64,000 bases of DNA from Caballeronia ptereochthonis. GTDB lineage: Bacteria > Pseudomonadota > Gammaproteobacteria > Burkholderiales > Burkholderiaceae. The notes under the pieces were generated by a model that had not been told where the DNA came from, did no database searches, and was given only the letters and a program-made list of their open reading frames with translations. Shown here one piece after another: positions 1 to 9,378 of the stretch (position 1 is the first letter of the stretch; each line of letters begins with the position of its first letter). Both the position numbers and the translations under genes were made by a program. The DNA is taken from positions 186,001 to 250,000 of the forward strand of contig NZ_FCOB02000006.1 in NCBI RefSeq assembly GCF_001545075.1. Direction: 5' to 3'.

Positions 1-3000
1 GGGCGTCAGAACGCTATCTTCGCCGGCGCGCGCTCCGGCGGACTCCACCGACGACTTCGGCGCCCCGCCCGCCGCAGCCGGCTCCGTCCGGCTCAGGCAG
101 ATCGGCGCCCACTTCTCCAGCGTCACCCGAAGCGATTCCAGACTGGCCGGCTTGTGGATACAGTCGTTCATGCCGGCGTCGATGCAATGCCCGATTTCGC
201 CCGGTTCGATGCTCGCCGTCACGCCGACGATCGGCATCGGGGCGAGATTTTCGGAGCGCTCGCGCGTGCGGATGTGCGCGGCCAGCTCGTAGCCGTCCAT
301 TCGCGGCATCTGGCAATCGGTGAGCAGGATGGCGTAGGCGCATGCGTCGTAGGCAATCAGCGCTTGCGCGCCGTCATCGACGACATCGCAGACGCACCCG
401 AGCAATCGCAACTGACTCTGGATCAGATGGCGGTTCACGGGGTTGTCCTCCGCGACCAGGATCAGCGAACCGCTTTGCAGCGCATCGTCGCGGGTCAATC
501 GCTTTTGCGTCGACACCAGCGGACTCTCTTCATGCGCCGCGGCCATTTCGCTGCCGCGGTCCACGCGTTCGCACACGGCCTTGAGCGCGCGCATGTAGAG
601 CGGGTTCACGCTCAGAAGCAAGCCGGATTCGCTCACGCTGTAGCCCGCCAGTTCGGGATGCTCCGTGATCGAGATCGCATCCTCGCCTCTTGCGCCGGCG
701 AGATGGCGAATCGGTTCGTCGACGAAAATCAGTCTCGCGCGCGCCAGCTTCGCCTGAAGTTCGGCCGACGGACAATCCGGTTCAGGCGCATGTGCGTCGA
801 TGCCGAGCGCGGCCAGCCGATCCAGCAGATCCCCGGCGACGCACGGGTCCTGAACGAGCACGAGCGCTTGAGCCTTGCCTTCCATCGCGGGCGCCGCGCG
901 CTGCTCGGAAACCGGCAGCGCGATTCTGACGGAAACCGTCGTGCCTCGTCCCGGCTCGCTCTGCATCACGAGCGAGCCGCCCATCAGCTCGGCGAGCTTG
1001 CGCGAGATCAGCAGTCCGAGACCCGAGCCGCCGAACTGACGCGACGTCGACGATTGAGCCTGAGCGAAAGGCGCGAACAATTTCTTGATCGCGTCCGCAT
1101 CGATGCCGATTCCCGTGTCCCGCACCTGGATGCGCAAGGCCTGCAGACGGTCGTCGCCCCGCTCGACATCGACGGACAGGGAGACGGTTCCGTTCGCCGT
1201 GAATTTGATCGCGTTGCTCAGAAGATTGAAGAGCACCTGACGCAACCTCAGGCTATCGCCGATCAGCAGCGCCGCCACGTCCCGGCCCACCCGGCATCGC
1301 AACGTCAGTCCCTTCGCGTGAGCGCGTCCGGAACAGATGCCCATGACCAGATCGCATTCCTCCCGCAGATCGAACACGGCCTGCTCCAGCACGAGCTTGG
1401 CCGCCTCGATCTTCGAAAAATCGAGAATGTTGTCGAGAAGCTTCAGCAAGGCGCTCCCGGATTCGCGAATCATGCAGACCATGACGGTCTGTTCGGGCCC
1501 GAGCCGGCTCTTTTCGAGGACTTCCACGAGGCCGAGCACGCCGCTCATCGGCGTGCGAATCTCGTGGCTCATCACGGCAAGAAACTGATCCTTCGCCGAC
1601 GACAGGCGTTGCGCCTCGTCTCTGGCCTTCTCCAGTTCCAGCGAGCGCGCATGCTCGATCGTCGTATCGCTCCAGTAGCCGCTCCAGAGCGTTCCGCCAT
1701 CGCCTTCACGGCGCGGGACCGCGTTGACGTGAAGCCAGCGGTTCGAGGAATAGCGCCCTACCCGGAAATCCAGCGAAATAGGGTCGAGCGTCGTGGAAGT
1801 CGCATCGAGCGCCGATTCGAGCCGGGCTATGTCGTCCGGCAACAGGCTCCATTGCGCGTCGAGGGCTGAAACGATGGAGGCGCCGAGCCTGATCGACGGA
1901 AACAGGCTTCTGTCTCCACCGATATAGGGAAACGACAGCTGGCCGTCGGGAGCGCGTTTCATCTGGAACACCGCTGCCGGCAGATTGTCGGTGACGTCGG
2001 TCAGCAGCGCCTGCGCGACGCGCATTTGCTCCTGTGCGGTCAGCAGTTCCGTCAGATCCACGATCGCCCCGACCGTGCCTTCGATATTGCCGCGCTCATC
2101 CTGAAACGGGCGATGCCAGTACAAGCCGTGCTTCTGTACGCCGTTCGCATCGACGTAATCGATATGCACGCCGTCGTAGCGCTGATCGTAGCGCATGAAG
2201 CCATGCACGATTTCCGGCAACGATCTCGCCACCGGCGCCGCCGCGACGCATTCGTCCAGGGTCCTGCCGATGACTTCGTCCTTGGCGATGTTCATGGCAT
2301 CGATGCCGGCGGCGTTCACATCGAGATACGCACCGCGCTTGTCGCGGATGGCGATCGGAATCGGGACCATGTCCAGCAGCGTTTCCCTGAAGCGGAGCTG
2401 CGTCTGCAGCGCCTGCTCGGATAGCTTCCGTCTTCGGACCTCCTTTCGCAGCCGCCCATGCGAAACGATCAGCACGACGGCGCCCAGTGCGATCGCGAGA
2501 ACGAACGGCGCCGCGCGCGTCCACACGTCGCCCCAGCGCAATCCCAGTTGATAGCTCGTCGACAAATGCCGGTTGCGGATGGCCGTCCGCTGCGACTCCG
2601 GCATCGATGCGATCGTCCGGTTGAGGATCGGAATGAGCGGCTCGAGCCCGGGGCTCAGCTGGAATCCGATCGCCTGCTGATAACCTGTCGTGCCGAGCAC
2701 CTTGATGTCGTCACCGAAACCTCGTTGCAGCAGATAATCGATCACGGCGAGATTGCCGATCGCGACGTCCGCCTTGCCCTCGCGCACGAGCGTCAGCGCG
2801 CGCCCGAGCGAGGCGGCCATGACGGGAACGGCATGCGGCGCGCGTTCGCGCAGCATTTCGAGATTCTGCGAGCGCTCGACGACCGCGACACGCGCGCGCC
2901 CGATTTGCGAGATGTCGTTCAATGGCGCGGCGTCGCGTTTGCCGGCAATGATGACCGGGAAAATCTCGACCGCATGCGTGACGCCGGGAAGCGCGACTTT

Positions 3001-4086
3001 CGCATCCAGCGGCAGGACGTAGACGATCAGATCCGTGGTTCCCGCCTTGAGCGCCTGCCCTTCCGCGCCAGGCGATTGCTCCGCGCGTTGCTCGAAGCGC
3101 AGACCGAGCCGTTCCGACAAATATCCGAGATATTCGGGAAGGATACCCGTCAGGCGCCCGGATTCGTCGAGGTAGCTGAACGGCGAGAAGCGGACGATGA
3201 GCGAGGTTCGGATGGTCGGAAGGCTTCGCAGAAAGCGCCGCTCCGCGTCGGTGAGGCCGAGCGTCTCGTCCGGCGCATTCGCGTCATACGACGTCGAGAT
3301 CCATCGCGAGAGAATTTGCGTATGCGCTTCCTGGCTGATTGCCTTGATTCCGGAATTCACCAGAGCCAGGAGCTCGGGCTTGCTCCGCGCGATCGCAAAG
3401 CGAAGCTCGAAAGCCGGCCCTGCCTGGCTGTCGTGAATCGCGAGTGAATCGAAGCGCGAATTCTGCCGCATCATTCGTTCAATGACGGCGCGCGGTCCGA
3501 TGTGCACATCCGCCTTTCCCGCCCTAATCGCATCCAGCGCCTCTTGCGGGGTCTGTGTCAGGACAAAAAGCGCTCGCGGATAAACCTGTCGCATCAAGCG
3601 CTCGAGAAACGTCCCTTTCTCCATTGCAATTGACAAGGACTGGAATCTTCCCGCCGGCAGTATTCGCGAGCGATCAGTTCGCGTTACTGCGACAGTCGCG
3701 CTTTTGTAATAGGGATCTGAATAGATGAAACAGTTTTGTTTCGATGCGGTATGCGAGCCGTCCAGAACCAAATCGACGTCGCCGCGACAAGCCGCATTGT
3801 TGAGCGCGTCCTGGCTGTCGAATATATTGATCGTGAAAGGGATTTGTTTCAGCGCTTGTTTCAGATAGTCGCCGCCCAGACCGCCCGGCGTTCCGCTGGC
3901 ATCGTCGACGAACGGGCTCCAGCCGCCGCGCACGATCCCTACGGTGATGACACCGGGATTCGATTCCGTCGATGCGTTATTTTCGCGGGCCGATACGCCG
4001 GTGCAAATTAGCGGCGCACTAGCGATAATTGCGAAGGCCGCAATATATCGCCAAATAAAACCGGCATCGCGTTTCACGTTATTCAT
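1..4086 (-). CDS. BvgS/EvgS-like hybrid sensor histidine kinase (partial, C-terminus outside the window)
   Basis: At least 1362 codons, running off the left edge without a stop. The N-terminal signal or anchor segment is followed by two periplasmic solute-binding (SBP_bac_3) Venus-flytrap domains at about residues 45-275 and 290-525, a membrane segment near 545-565, two PAS-like regions at about 590-810, HisKA with phospho-acceptor His841 (MSHEIRTP), a HATPase domain (NLLSNAIKF, DTGIGI, GGSGLGL) and a receiver domain with phospho-acceptor Asp1257 (DCQMPRMDG). This is the BvgS architecture: ligand sensing in the periplasm drives a His-Asp relay. An Hpt domain would be expected beyond the edge. 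The start is the ATG at 4086, before a hydrophobic stretch. No response regulator lies in the visible flank, so its partner is outside or elsewhere. The ligand is unknown. Confidence 0.93.
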   Translation of the reverse strand, partial: MNNVKRDAGFIWRYIAAFAIIASAPLICTGVSARENNASTESNPGVITVGIVRGGWSPFVDDASGTPGGLGGDYLKQALKQIPFTINIFDSQDALNNAACRGDVDLVLDGSHTASKQNCFIYSDPYYKSATVAVTRTDRSRILPAGRFQSLSIAMEKGTFLERLMRQVYPRALFVLTQTPQEALDAIRAGKADVHIGPRAVIERMMRQNSRFDSLAIHDSQAGPAFELRFAIARSKPELLALVNSGIKAISQEAHTQILSRWISTSYDANAPDETLGLTDAERRFLRSLPTIRTSLIVRFSPFSYLDESGRLTGILPEYLGYLSERLGLRFEQRAEQSPGAEGQALKAGTTDLIVYVLPLDAKVALPGVTHAVEIFPVIIAGKRDAAPLNDISQIGRARVAVVERSQNLEMLRERAPHAVPVMAASLGRALTLVREGKADVAIGNLAVIDYLLQRGFGDDIKVLGTTGYQQAIGFQLSPGLEPLIPILNRTIASMPESQRTAIRNRHLSTSYQLGLRWGDVWTRAAPFVLAIALGAVVLIVSHGRLRKEVRRRKLSEQALQTQLRFRETLLDMVPIPIAIRDKRGAYLDVNAAGIDAMNIAKDEVIGRTLDECVAAAPVARSLPEIVHGFMRYDQRYDGVHIDYVDANGVQKHGLYWHRPFQDERGNIEGTVGAIVDLTELLTAQEQMRVAQALLTDVTDNLPAAVFQMKRAPDGQLSFPYIGGDRSLFPSIRLGASIVSALDAQWSLLPDDIARLESALDATSTTLDPISLDFRVGRYSSNRWLHVNAVPRREGDGGTLWSGYWSDTTIEHARSLELEKARDEAQRLSSAKDQFLAVMSHEIRTPMSGVLGLVEVLEKSRLGPEQTVMVCMIRESGSALLKLLDNILDFSKIEAAKLVLEQAVFDLREECDLVMGICSGRAHAKGLTLRCRVGRDVAALLIGDSLRLRQVLFNLLSNAIKFTANGTVSLSVDVERGDDRLQALRIQVRDTGIGIDADAIKKLFAPFAQAQSSTSRQFGGSGLGLLISRKLAELMGGSLVMQSEPGRGTTVSVRIALPVSEQRAAPAMEGKAQALVLVQDPCVAGDLLDRLAALGIDAHAPEPDCPSAELQAKLARARLIFVDEPIRHLAGARGEDAISITEHPELAGYSVSESGLLLSVNPLYMRALKAVCERVDRGSEMAAAHEESPLVSTQKRLTRDDALQSGSLILVAEDNPVNRHLIQSQLRLLGCVCDVVDDGAQALIAYDACAYAILLTDCQMPRMDGYELAAHIRTRERSENLAPMPIVGVTASIEPGEIGHCIDAGMNDCIHKPASLESLRVTLEKWAPICLSRTEPAAAGGAPKSSVESAGARAGEDSVLTP

Positions 4087-4354
4087 TGCAGAAACAAAAC
4101 CGATGCCCGAGCTTCATTTCCCGAATCCTTGATTCTTAAGGTTGTCCGCTCATTATATGCTGACTTTCGGCTTTCATATCGAAGCCGATTCAACATCGCT
4201 ATTTTTCTGAAATGATTATCCGGTTAAATCGAATTTAAATCGGAATTGCTCGGGCGACGGAAAATCGGGCTCGACGGCGGCGCGGGCTCGCCCGCCGATT
4301 ATTTGATGCGCCGCGGGCCCGCATCGACGCGAGCCCGCAGGCGAAGAAGCGTAC
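4087..4354. other. intergenic region upstream of the hybrid kinase
   Basis: This gap of 268 bp is AT-rich at 4140-4240, unlike its surroundings, as expected for the promoter region of the leftward kinase. It also lies downstream of the leftward phosphate transporter gene. No convincing -35/-10 pair or terminator could be assigned. Confidence 0.4.
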
Positions 4355-5365
4355 TTACAGGAAGTGGTGGCCGACCCACCAGCCGGCCGCCGCGAGCGCG
4401 GCGGACGCCGGGATCGTCAGAATCCACGCCCACACGATATTGCCCGCGACGCCCCAGCGCACCGCGCTGAACTTCTGCGTCGCGCCGACGCCGACGATCG
4501 CGCCGGTGATCGTGTGCGTGGTCGAAACCGGAATGCCGAGGAAGGACGCGACGAAGAGCGTGATCGCTCCGCCCGTCTCCGCGCAGAATCCGCCGACGGG
4601 CTTCAGCTTCGTGATCTTCTGGCCCATCGTGCGCACGATGCGCCAGCCGCCGAAAAGCGTGCCGAGCCCCATCGACAGATAGCACAGGCCGATCACCCAG
4701 ACGGGCGGCGCGTCGGCCGTGGCGGAGGCGTAGCCGCTCGCGATCAGCAGCATCCAGATGATGCCGATGGTCTTCTGCGCGTCGTTGCCGCCGTGGCCGA
4801 GCGAATACAGGCCCGCCGAGAACAGCTGCATGCGGCGAAAGCGCCGGTCGACCTTCGAGGGCGGCGTGCGGAAGTACAGCCACGACACCAGCAGCATGAA
4901 GAACGAGCCGAGCACGAAGCCGAGCAGCGGCGAGATGAAGATGAACGCGACGGTCTTGAGCAGGCCGTCCCAGTTGAGCGATCCCCAGCCCGACTTGGCG
5001 AGCGCGGCGCCGACGAGCCCGCCGATCAGCGCATGCGACGAGCTCGACGGAATGCCGTAGACCCAGGTGACGATATTCCAGCCGATGGCGCCGACGAGCG
5101 CGCCGAAGATGACATAGTGATCGACGATTTCGGGATCGATCGTGCCCTTGCCGACCGTCGCTGCGACCTTCAGGTGAAAGATGAAATACGCGATGACGTT
5201 GAACGCGGCGGCGAAGGCGACCGCCTGCTGCGGCTTGAGCACGCCGGTCGAGACGACCGTCGCGATGGAGTTGGCGGCGTCGTGAAAGCCGTTCATGAAG
5301 TCGAACGCGAGTGCGACTATGACGAGCAAGGCGACTGCCCAGATGGCGAGTTGAATCGAATGCAT
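4355..5365 (-). CDS. pit: inorganic phosphate transporter, PiT family
   Basis: Integral inner-membrane symporter of 336 residues for low-affinity phosphate (metal-phosphate) uptake. The two inverted PiT signature repeats are visible: NGFHDAANS near residues 25-33 and GHGGNDAQKT near 195-204. About ten hydrophobic helices are spread along the chain, and the length is typical of compact bacterial PiT proteins. The start at 5365 is followed at once by the first membrane helix. It lies 112 bp downstream of the DUF47/PhoU-like gene on the same strand, the usual arrangement in which the cytosolic DUF47 protein accompanies its PiT transporter. The specific substrate (free phosphate or a metal-phosphate complex) is not resolved by sequence. 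Confidence 0.95.
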   Translation of the reverse strand: MHSIQLAIWAVALLVIVALAFDFMNGFHDAANSIATVVSTGVLKPQQAVAFAAAFNVIAYFIFHLKVAATVGKGTIDPEIVDHYVIFGALVGAIGWNIVTWVYGIPSSSSHALIGGLVGAALAKSGWGSLNWDGLLKTVAFIFISPLLGFVLGSFFMLLVSWLYFRTPPSKVDRRFRRMQLFSAGLYSLGHGGNDAQKTIGIIWMLLIASGYASATADAPPVWVIGLCYLSMGLGTLFGGWRIVRTMGQKITKLKPVGGFCAETGGAITLFVASFLGIPVSTTHTITGAIVGVGATQKFSAVRWGVAGNIVWAWILTIPASAALAAAGWWVGHHFL

Positions 5366-5477
5366 CGGTTGGTGTTGTTTTGACCGGTCCTGAAATGCGA
5401 TGCCGGTTTGTCGTCCCGGTGTGGTCGTGTCCCGCGGCGCGTTGGCCTGCCGCGCGGCGCGGGCTCGGACGGCTCGA

Positions 5478-6104
5478 TCAGGCGTTTTCCAGCACGATGC
5501 CTTCGATGATGTTCGCGACGTCTTCGCACTTGTCCGTGATCGTCTCGAGGAGCTCGTAGATCGCCTTCAGCTTGATGAGCGTCTTCACGTCGTCTTCCTC
5601 GCGGAAGAGCTTCGACATCGCCGAGCGCAGCACGCGGTCGGCGTCGGACTCCAGACGGTCGATTTCCTCGCAGATCTTCAGGATCTCGCTCGCGCGCTTC
5701 ATGTCCGCCAGCAATTCGACGGCCTGCTGCACGCGCTGGCACGTCGCCGTGCAGATGTGCGCGAGCTGGCTCGCTTCCGAAGTCACCGCACGCACGTCGT
5801 ACAGCGAAATGGCCGTGGCGACGTCCTCCATCAGGTCGAGGATGTCGTCCATCGTCGTGATGAGCTTGTGGATTTCGTCGCGGTCGAGCGGCGTGATGAA
5901 GGTCTTGTGCAGCAGATCGATGGTCTCGTGCGTGAGCTTGTCGGCGCGTTTTTCGTTCGCCTGGACGTTCTGCTTGTGAACCTCGGCTTCGTCGAGGTTG
6001 TCGATCAGCAGTTCGAGCTCGCGGCTTGCATCGATCATGCATTTCGCGTGCGCGTTGAAGATCTCGAAGAATTTGCCCTCGGTGGGCATGAAACGACCGA
6101 ACAT
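5478..6104 (-). CDS. DUF47 family PhoU-like protein, partner of PiT transporter
   Basis: All-helical cytosolic protein of 208 residues. It resembles the PhoU-like DUF47 (PF01865) family, with conserved acidic stretches such as TTMDDILDLMEDVA near residues 89-102 that in PhoU-type proteins bind metal clusters. Family members are usually encoded directly upstream of a PiT-type transporter and are thought to modulate it. The start was set at the ATG at 6104 (MFGRFMPTEGKFF), since the family begins there; an upstream ATG at 6182 would add 26 unlikely residues. A PhoB-box-like direct repeat lies just upstream, which would fit phosphate control. Confidence 0.93.
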   Translation of the reverse strand: MFGRFMPTEGKFFEIFNAHAKCMIDASRELELLIDNLDEAEVHKQNVQANEKRADKLTHETIDLLHKTFITPLDRDEIHKLITTMDDILDLMEDVATAISLYDVRAVTSEASQLAHICTATCQRVQQAVELLADMKRASEILKICEEIDRLESDADRVLRSAMSKLFREEDDVKTLIKLKAIYELLETITDKCEDVANIIEGIVLENA

Positions 6105-6121
6105 GAAAATCCCGTTAAATG

Positions 6122-6138
6122 GGTCAGTTTTGAGACAG
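6122..6138 (-). promoter_or_regulatory. possible PhoB box
   Basis: On the minus strand the segment reads CTGTCTCAAAACTGACC. This is two CTGNC half-sites spaced 11 bp apart, the periodicity of a PhoB box (CTGTCA-type repeats). It lies 18 bp before the DUF47 start codon, which is unusually close, and the second half-site has one mismatch. It could equally be chance. Confidence 0.3.
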
Positions 6139-6239
6139 ACATCAAACCGACATATTGTACCTGCGCGCACCACCCGACGCACCGTGCATGCGTGACGGCG
6201 GAGGTCGCGAGGACCTGACCGTGGATGCGGTGCGAAGGC

Positions 6240-7628
6240 TTATTCGCCGCCGTAGAAATTCTGTACGCCGGCGAAGTTGTCGAACTTCGTGTACTGCCCG
6301 TGGAAGGTCAGGCGCACGGGCCCGATCGGACCATTACGCTGTTTGCCGATGATGATCTCGGCGGTGCCCTTGTCCGGACTGTCGGGGTTGTAGACTTCGT
6401 CGCGATAGATGAAGAGGATCACGTCCGCGTCCTGCTCGATGGCGCCCGATTCGCGCAAGTCCGACATGATCGGGCGCTTGTTCGGCCGCTGCTCCAGGCC
6501 GCGGTTCAACTGCGACAGCGCGATCACCGGCACGTCGAGCTCCTTCGCGAGGCTCTTGAGGGAACGCGAGATTTCGGAGATTTCGGTCGCGCGGTTTTCG
6601 CCCGTGCTCGAGCCGCTCATCAGCTGCAGGTAGTCGACGATGATCAAGCCGAGCTTGCCGCACTGGCGCGCGAGACGCCGCGCGCGCGAGCGCAGTTCCA
6701 TCGGATTCAGGCCGCCCGTCTCGTCGATGAAAAGCTGCGCCTCGCTCATTTTCTGCACGGCGTGCGTGAGCTTCGGCCAGTCCTCGTCGGTGAGGCGGCC
6801 GGTACGCATGCGATGCTGATCGAGCCGGCCCACCGAGCCGAGCATACGCATCGTCAGTTGCGTGCCGGGCATTTCCATCGAGAACACGGCGACGGGCAGG
6901 CCATACTCCACCGCCACGTATTCGCCGATATTCATCGAGAACGCCGTCTTGCCCATCGACGGTCGCCCCGCCACGATGATCAGCTCTCCGCCGTGCATGC
7001 CCGAAGTCATGCGATCGAGATCGACGAAGCCGGTCGGCGTGCCGGTGACGTCGCTCGGATTGGCCGTGTGATAGAGCGTGTCGATGCGCTCGACGACCTG
7101 CGTGAGCAGCGGCCCGATCTCGAGAAAGCCCTGCGTGCCGCGCGCGCCGTCCTCGGCGATCGAGAACACGCGCGATTCGGCCTCGTCCAGAATCTGGCGG
7201 ACTTCCTTGCCTTGCGGATTGAAGGCGTCGGCGGAGATTTCATCGGCGACGGACACCAGGCGGCGCAGCACCGCGCGGTCGCGCACGATCTCGGCGTAGC
7301 GGCGGATGTTGGCCGCGCTCGGCGTGTTCTGCGCGAGCGCGTTGAGGTACGCGAGGCCGCCCACTTCCTCGGCCTTGCCCGCCATGTTGAGCGCTTCGTA
7401 GACGGTGATGACGTCCGCGGGGCGCGTCGCCGCGATCAGCTTGCCGATATGTTCGTAGATGATGCGGTGATCGTAGCGATAGAAGTCGCCTTGCGACATC
7501 ACGTCGGCAATGCGGTCCCATGCGGCGTTGTCCAGCAGCAGGCCGCCGATCACCGATTGCTCGGCTTCGATCGAGTGCGGCGGAACCTTCAGCGCGTCGA
7601 GTTGCGGGTCTTTGGACGGAGCGTTCAT
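6240..7628 (-). CDS. dnaB: replicative DNA helicase DnaB
   Basis: Hexameric 5'-3' replicative helicase of 462 residues that unwinds DNA at the fork and interacts with primase and the clamp loader. The N-terminal DnaB domain spans about residues 14-115. The C-terminal RecA-like ATPase starts near 190, with Walker A GRPSMGKT at 221-228 and later helicase motifs (IIVDYLQLM; SDLRESGAIEQDADV). No intein is present. It is the last gene of the rpsF-priB-rpsR-rplI block, but a strong hairpin terminator separates it from rplI, so it probably has some independent transcription. The length matches the family. Confidence 0.98.
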   Translation of the reverse strand: MNAPSKDPQLDALKVPPHSIEAEQSVIGGLLLDNAAWDRIADVMSQGDFYRYDHRIIYEHIGKLIAATRPADVITVYEALNMAGKAEEVGGLAYLNALAQNTPSAANIRRYAEIVRDRAVLRRLVSVADEISADAFNPQGKEVRQILDEAESRVFSIAEDGARGTQGFLEIGPLLTQVVERIDTLYHTANPSDVTGTPTGFVDLDRMTSGMHGGELIIVAGRPSMGKTAFSMNIGEYVAVEYGLPVAVFSMEMPGTQLTMRMLGSVGRLDQHRMRTGRLTDEDWPKLTHAVQKMSEAQLFIDETGGLNPMELRSRARRLARQCGKLGLIIVDYLQLMSGSSTGENRATEISEISRSLKSLAKELDVPVIALSQLNRGLEQRPNKRPIMSDLRESGAIEQDADVILFIYRDEVYNPDSPDKGTAEIIIGKQRNGPIGPVRLTFHGQYTKFDNFAGVQNFYGGE

Positions 7629-7684
7629 GGGGTGGAATTATCGATGAAATCGGCGCGTCGGAACAACGCTCAGACAATAAAAAA

Positions 7685-7710
7685 GGCAGGAACCTTTTAC
7701 GGTTCCTGCC
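7685..7710 (-). terminator. Rho-independent terminator after rplI
   Basis: A perfect 10-bp stem (GGCAGGAACC with GGTTCCTGCC) closes a 6-nt loop. On the minus strand it is followed by a run of six T, so it ends the ribosomal-protein operon just before dnaB. Confidence 0.9.
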
Positions 7711-7750
7711 CTTCTTTCCAGCCTGCGAGGCGCGCGGCCTCGCCTGAAAC

Positions 7751-8206
7751 TTACGCGTGCTCGCCGAGCACCGACACCGTCACGTCCACCAGGACGTCCG
7801 TGTGCAGCGCCACTTGAACCGGATGGTCGCCGACGATCTTGAGCGGGCCTTGCGGCAGGCGCACTTGCGCCTTTTCCACTTCGGCGAAGCCTTGCTTCTT
7901 GAGCGCTTCGGCGATGTCCGCGTTCGTGACCGAACCGAACAGACGGCCGTCCACACCAGCCTTCTGCGAGATCTGAACGGTGAAGCCGCTCAGCTTTTCG
8001 CCCTGGGCCTGAGCGGCAGCCAGCTTTTCAGCGGCGACCTTTTCGAGCTCGGCGCGGCGTACTTCGAATTCGGCGATTGCGTCCTTGGTTGCGCGGCGAG
8101 CCTTCTTGCCGGGGATCAGGAAGTTACGTGCGTAGCCGTCCTTGACCTTGACGATATCGCCGAGGTTGCCCAGGTTGACGACCTTTTCCAAAAGAATGAT
8201 TTGCAT
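7751..8206 (-). CDS. rplI: 50S ribosomal protein L9
   Basis: Large-subunit protein of 151 residues bound near the L1 stalk base of 23S rRNA. The N-terminal RNA-binding domain shows the diagnostic [20 protein letters not shown] stretch at residues 10-29, followed by the long connecting helix and a C-terminal domain. The start codon is preceded by an AAGGAAAG ribosome-binding site. It lies 28 bp downstream of rpsR in the conserved operon and is followed by a hairpin terminator. Length and sequence are normal for the family. Confidence 0.98.
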   Translation of the reverse strand: MQIILLEKVVNLGNLGDIVKVKDGYARNFLIPGKKARRATKDAIAEFEVRRAELEKVAAEKLAAAQAQGEKLSGFTVQISQKAGVDGRLFGSVTNADIAEALKKQGFAEVEKAQVRLPQGPLKIVGDHPVQVALHTDVLVDVTVSVLGEHA

Positions 8207-8234
8207 TTTTGGCTTTCCTTAGTGCGTCGTCTGA

Positions 8235-8510
8235 TTAGGCCTTGTGCAGGTCGGTGTACGGCAGGAGCGCGAGGAAACGCGCGCGCTTGATCGCCGTGTC
8301 GAGCTGGCGCTGATAGTGCGCCTTCGTGCCAGTCAGACGAGCCGGCGTGATCTTGCCGTTTTCGCCGATGAAGTCCTTCAGCGTTTCCGTGTCCTTGTAG
8401 TCGATGTACTCGACGCCGGCTGCCGTGAAGCGGCAGAACTTCTTGCGCTTGAAGAGCGGGTTTTGTTGCTGACGACGCTTGTCGAATTTCTTACCAGTCG
8501 GGCGGGGCAT
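8235..8510 (-). CDS. rpsR: 30S ribosomal protein S18
   Basis: Small-subunit protein of 91 residues that pairs with S6 on the platform of the 30S particle. The core shows [16 protein letters not shown] and the C-terminal [20 protein letters not shown], both typical of S18, after a basic N-terminal tail. It is separated from priB by only 2 bp and precedes rplI, the standard beta-proteobacterial order. No zinc-binding cysteine cluster is present, only a single Cys near residue 26. Confidence 0.98.
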   Translation of the reverse strand: MPRPTGKKFDKRRQQQNPLFKRKKFCRFTAAGVEYIDYKDTETLKDFIGENGKITPARLTGTKAHYQRQLDTAIKRARFLALLPYTDLHKA

Positions 8511-8512
8511 GA

Positions 8513-8812
8513 TTAGTCCTTTCCAATGTCCTGCAATTCTGTGATGTGAAACACCAGGGTTCGGGCATTACGGCTTTTCTTCGCCAGAAAGCCGGTGAAG
8601 CGCGTTTCGACGCCCATCGGACAGCTTTCCAGCCTGCCGCTCGCTTCTCCGGCCGCGACCGCCGGCATGGTCAGTTCGATCTGACGGGCGATGCCCGCTT
8701 CGACGACTTCCGCGCGGTGATGCAACGTGCAGCTTGCGATCGGGATGCCGGCGGGGGTGTACCGCACCGGTTCGCGTTCCACGACGCTTGCTGTCAGTTG
8801 CAGCCGGTTCAC
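8513..8812 (-). CDS. priB: primosomal replication protein N (PriB)
   Basis: OB-fold protein of 99 residues, SSB-like, that stabilises PriA at stalled forks and helps reload DnaB. It begins [22 protein letters not shown] and keeps the SSB-like strand pattern ([11 protein letters not shown], near residues 23-33). It lies between rpsF and rpsR, where priB is normally found, and 2 bp upstream of rpsR. Its co-transcription with dnaB-proximal ribosomal genes couples restart and replication functions in one locus. Confidence 0.95.
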   Translation of the reverse strand: MNRLQLTASVVEREPVRYTPAGIPIASCTLHHRAEVVEAGIARQIELTMPAVAAGEASGRLESCPMGVETRFTGFLAKKSRNARTLVFHITELQDIGKD

Positions 8813-8857
8813 GAGAGTGCTTCTGTTCCCTGGTGGCTTGACAGTGATGAGCTGTCG

Positions 8858-9229
8858 TTAAGCCTGCGCTTCGGTCGGCTGGGAAGCCGCCTTCTTGGCT
8901 TCTTCGCGCTGCACTTCCTTCATCATCGGCGACGGGCCGGTTTCGGCCTTCTTCATCTTGACGATGAGGTGACGCAGAACGGCGTCGTTGAACTTGAACG
9001 CGTGTTCGAGCTCTTCGAGCGTCGCCTGATCGCATTCGATGTTCATGCAGACGTAGTGAGCCTTCGCGAGTTTCTCGATCATGTAGGCCAGTTGGCGACG
9101 GCCCCAGTCCTCGATGCGGTGGATCTGGCCACCGTGCGACGTGATCGTGCCCTTGTAGCGCTCGATCATCGCGGGCACTTGCTCGCTCTGATCGGGGTGC
9201 ACGATAAAGACGATTTCGTAATGACGCAT
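8858..9229 (-). CDS. rpsF: 30S ribosomal protein S6
   Basis: Small-subunit platform protein of 123 residues; partner of S18. It opens [18 protein letters not shown], a classic S6 N-terminus, and shows [18 protein letters not shown] in the middle. The start was set at the ATG at 9229, which follows an AAGGAGTG ribosome-binding site; an upstream ATG at 9289 would add a 20-residue tail not expected in S6. The alanine- and glutamine-rich C-terminus (residues 105-123) is a lineage-typical extension. First gene of the operon, with a good promoter about 75 bp upstream. Confidence 0.97.
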   Translation of the reverse strand: MRHYEIVFIVHPDQSEQVPAMIERYKGTITSHGGQIHRIEDWGRRQLAYMIEKLAKAHYVCMNIECDQATLEELEHAFKFNDAVLRHLIVKMKKAETGPSPMMKEVQREEAKKAASQPTEAQA

Positions 9230-9303
9230 GTTCACTCCTTGTGCTGACTTATGGATAAAAGCCACCCGGGCGTCGGACCGGTGCGGCAAGTGAGAAGCCT
9301 GAA

Positions 9304-9332
9304 ACTATAACGCGGTTCGGCGCTCCGGGCAA
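9304..9332 (-). promoter_or_regulatory. sigma-70 promoter of the rpsF operon
   Basis: On the minus strand TTGCCC and TATAGT are separated by exactly 17 bp. The inferred transcript starts near 9297, giving a leader of about 67 nt before rpsF. That leader has a GC-rich dyad at about 9258-9286, which could be the S6-S18 autoregulatory site; this last point is inference. Confidence 0.65.
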
Positions 9333-9378
9333 GGCAAATCGGCAGTTTCCGACTGAATTCGGCTGCAATTTCAGGCAG

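Noticed and set aside
154..1869. 571-codon plus-strand frame
   Set aside because: It lies antisense to the HisKA, ATPase and receiver domains of the hybrid kinase, whose motifs are clear on the minus strand. GC-rich codon bias opens the opposite frame.
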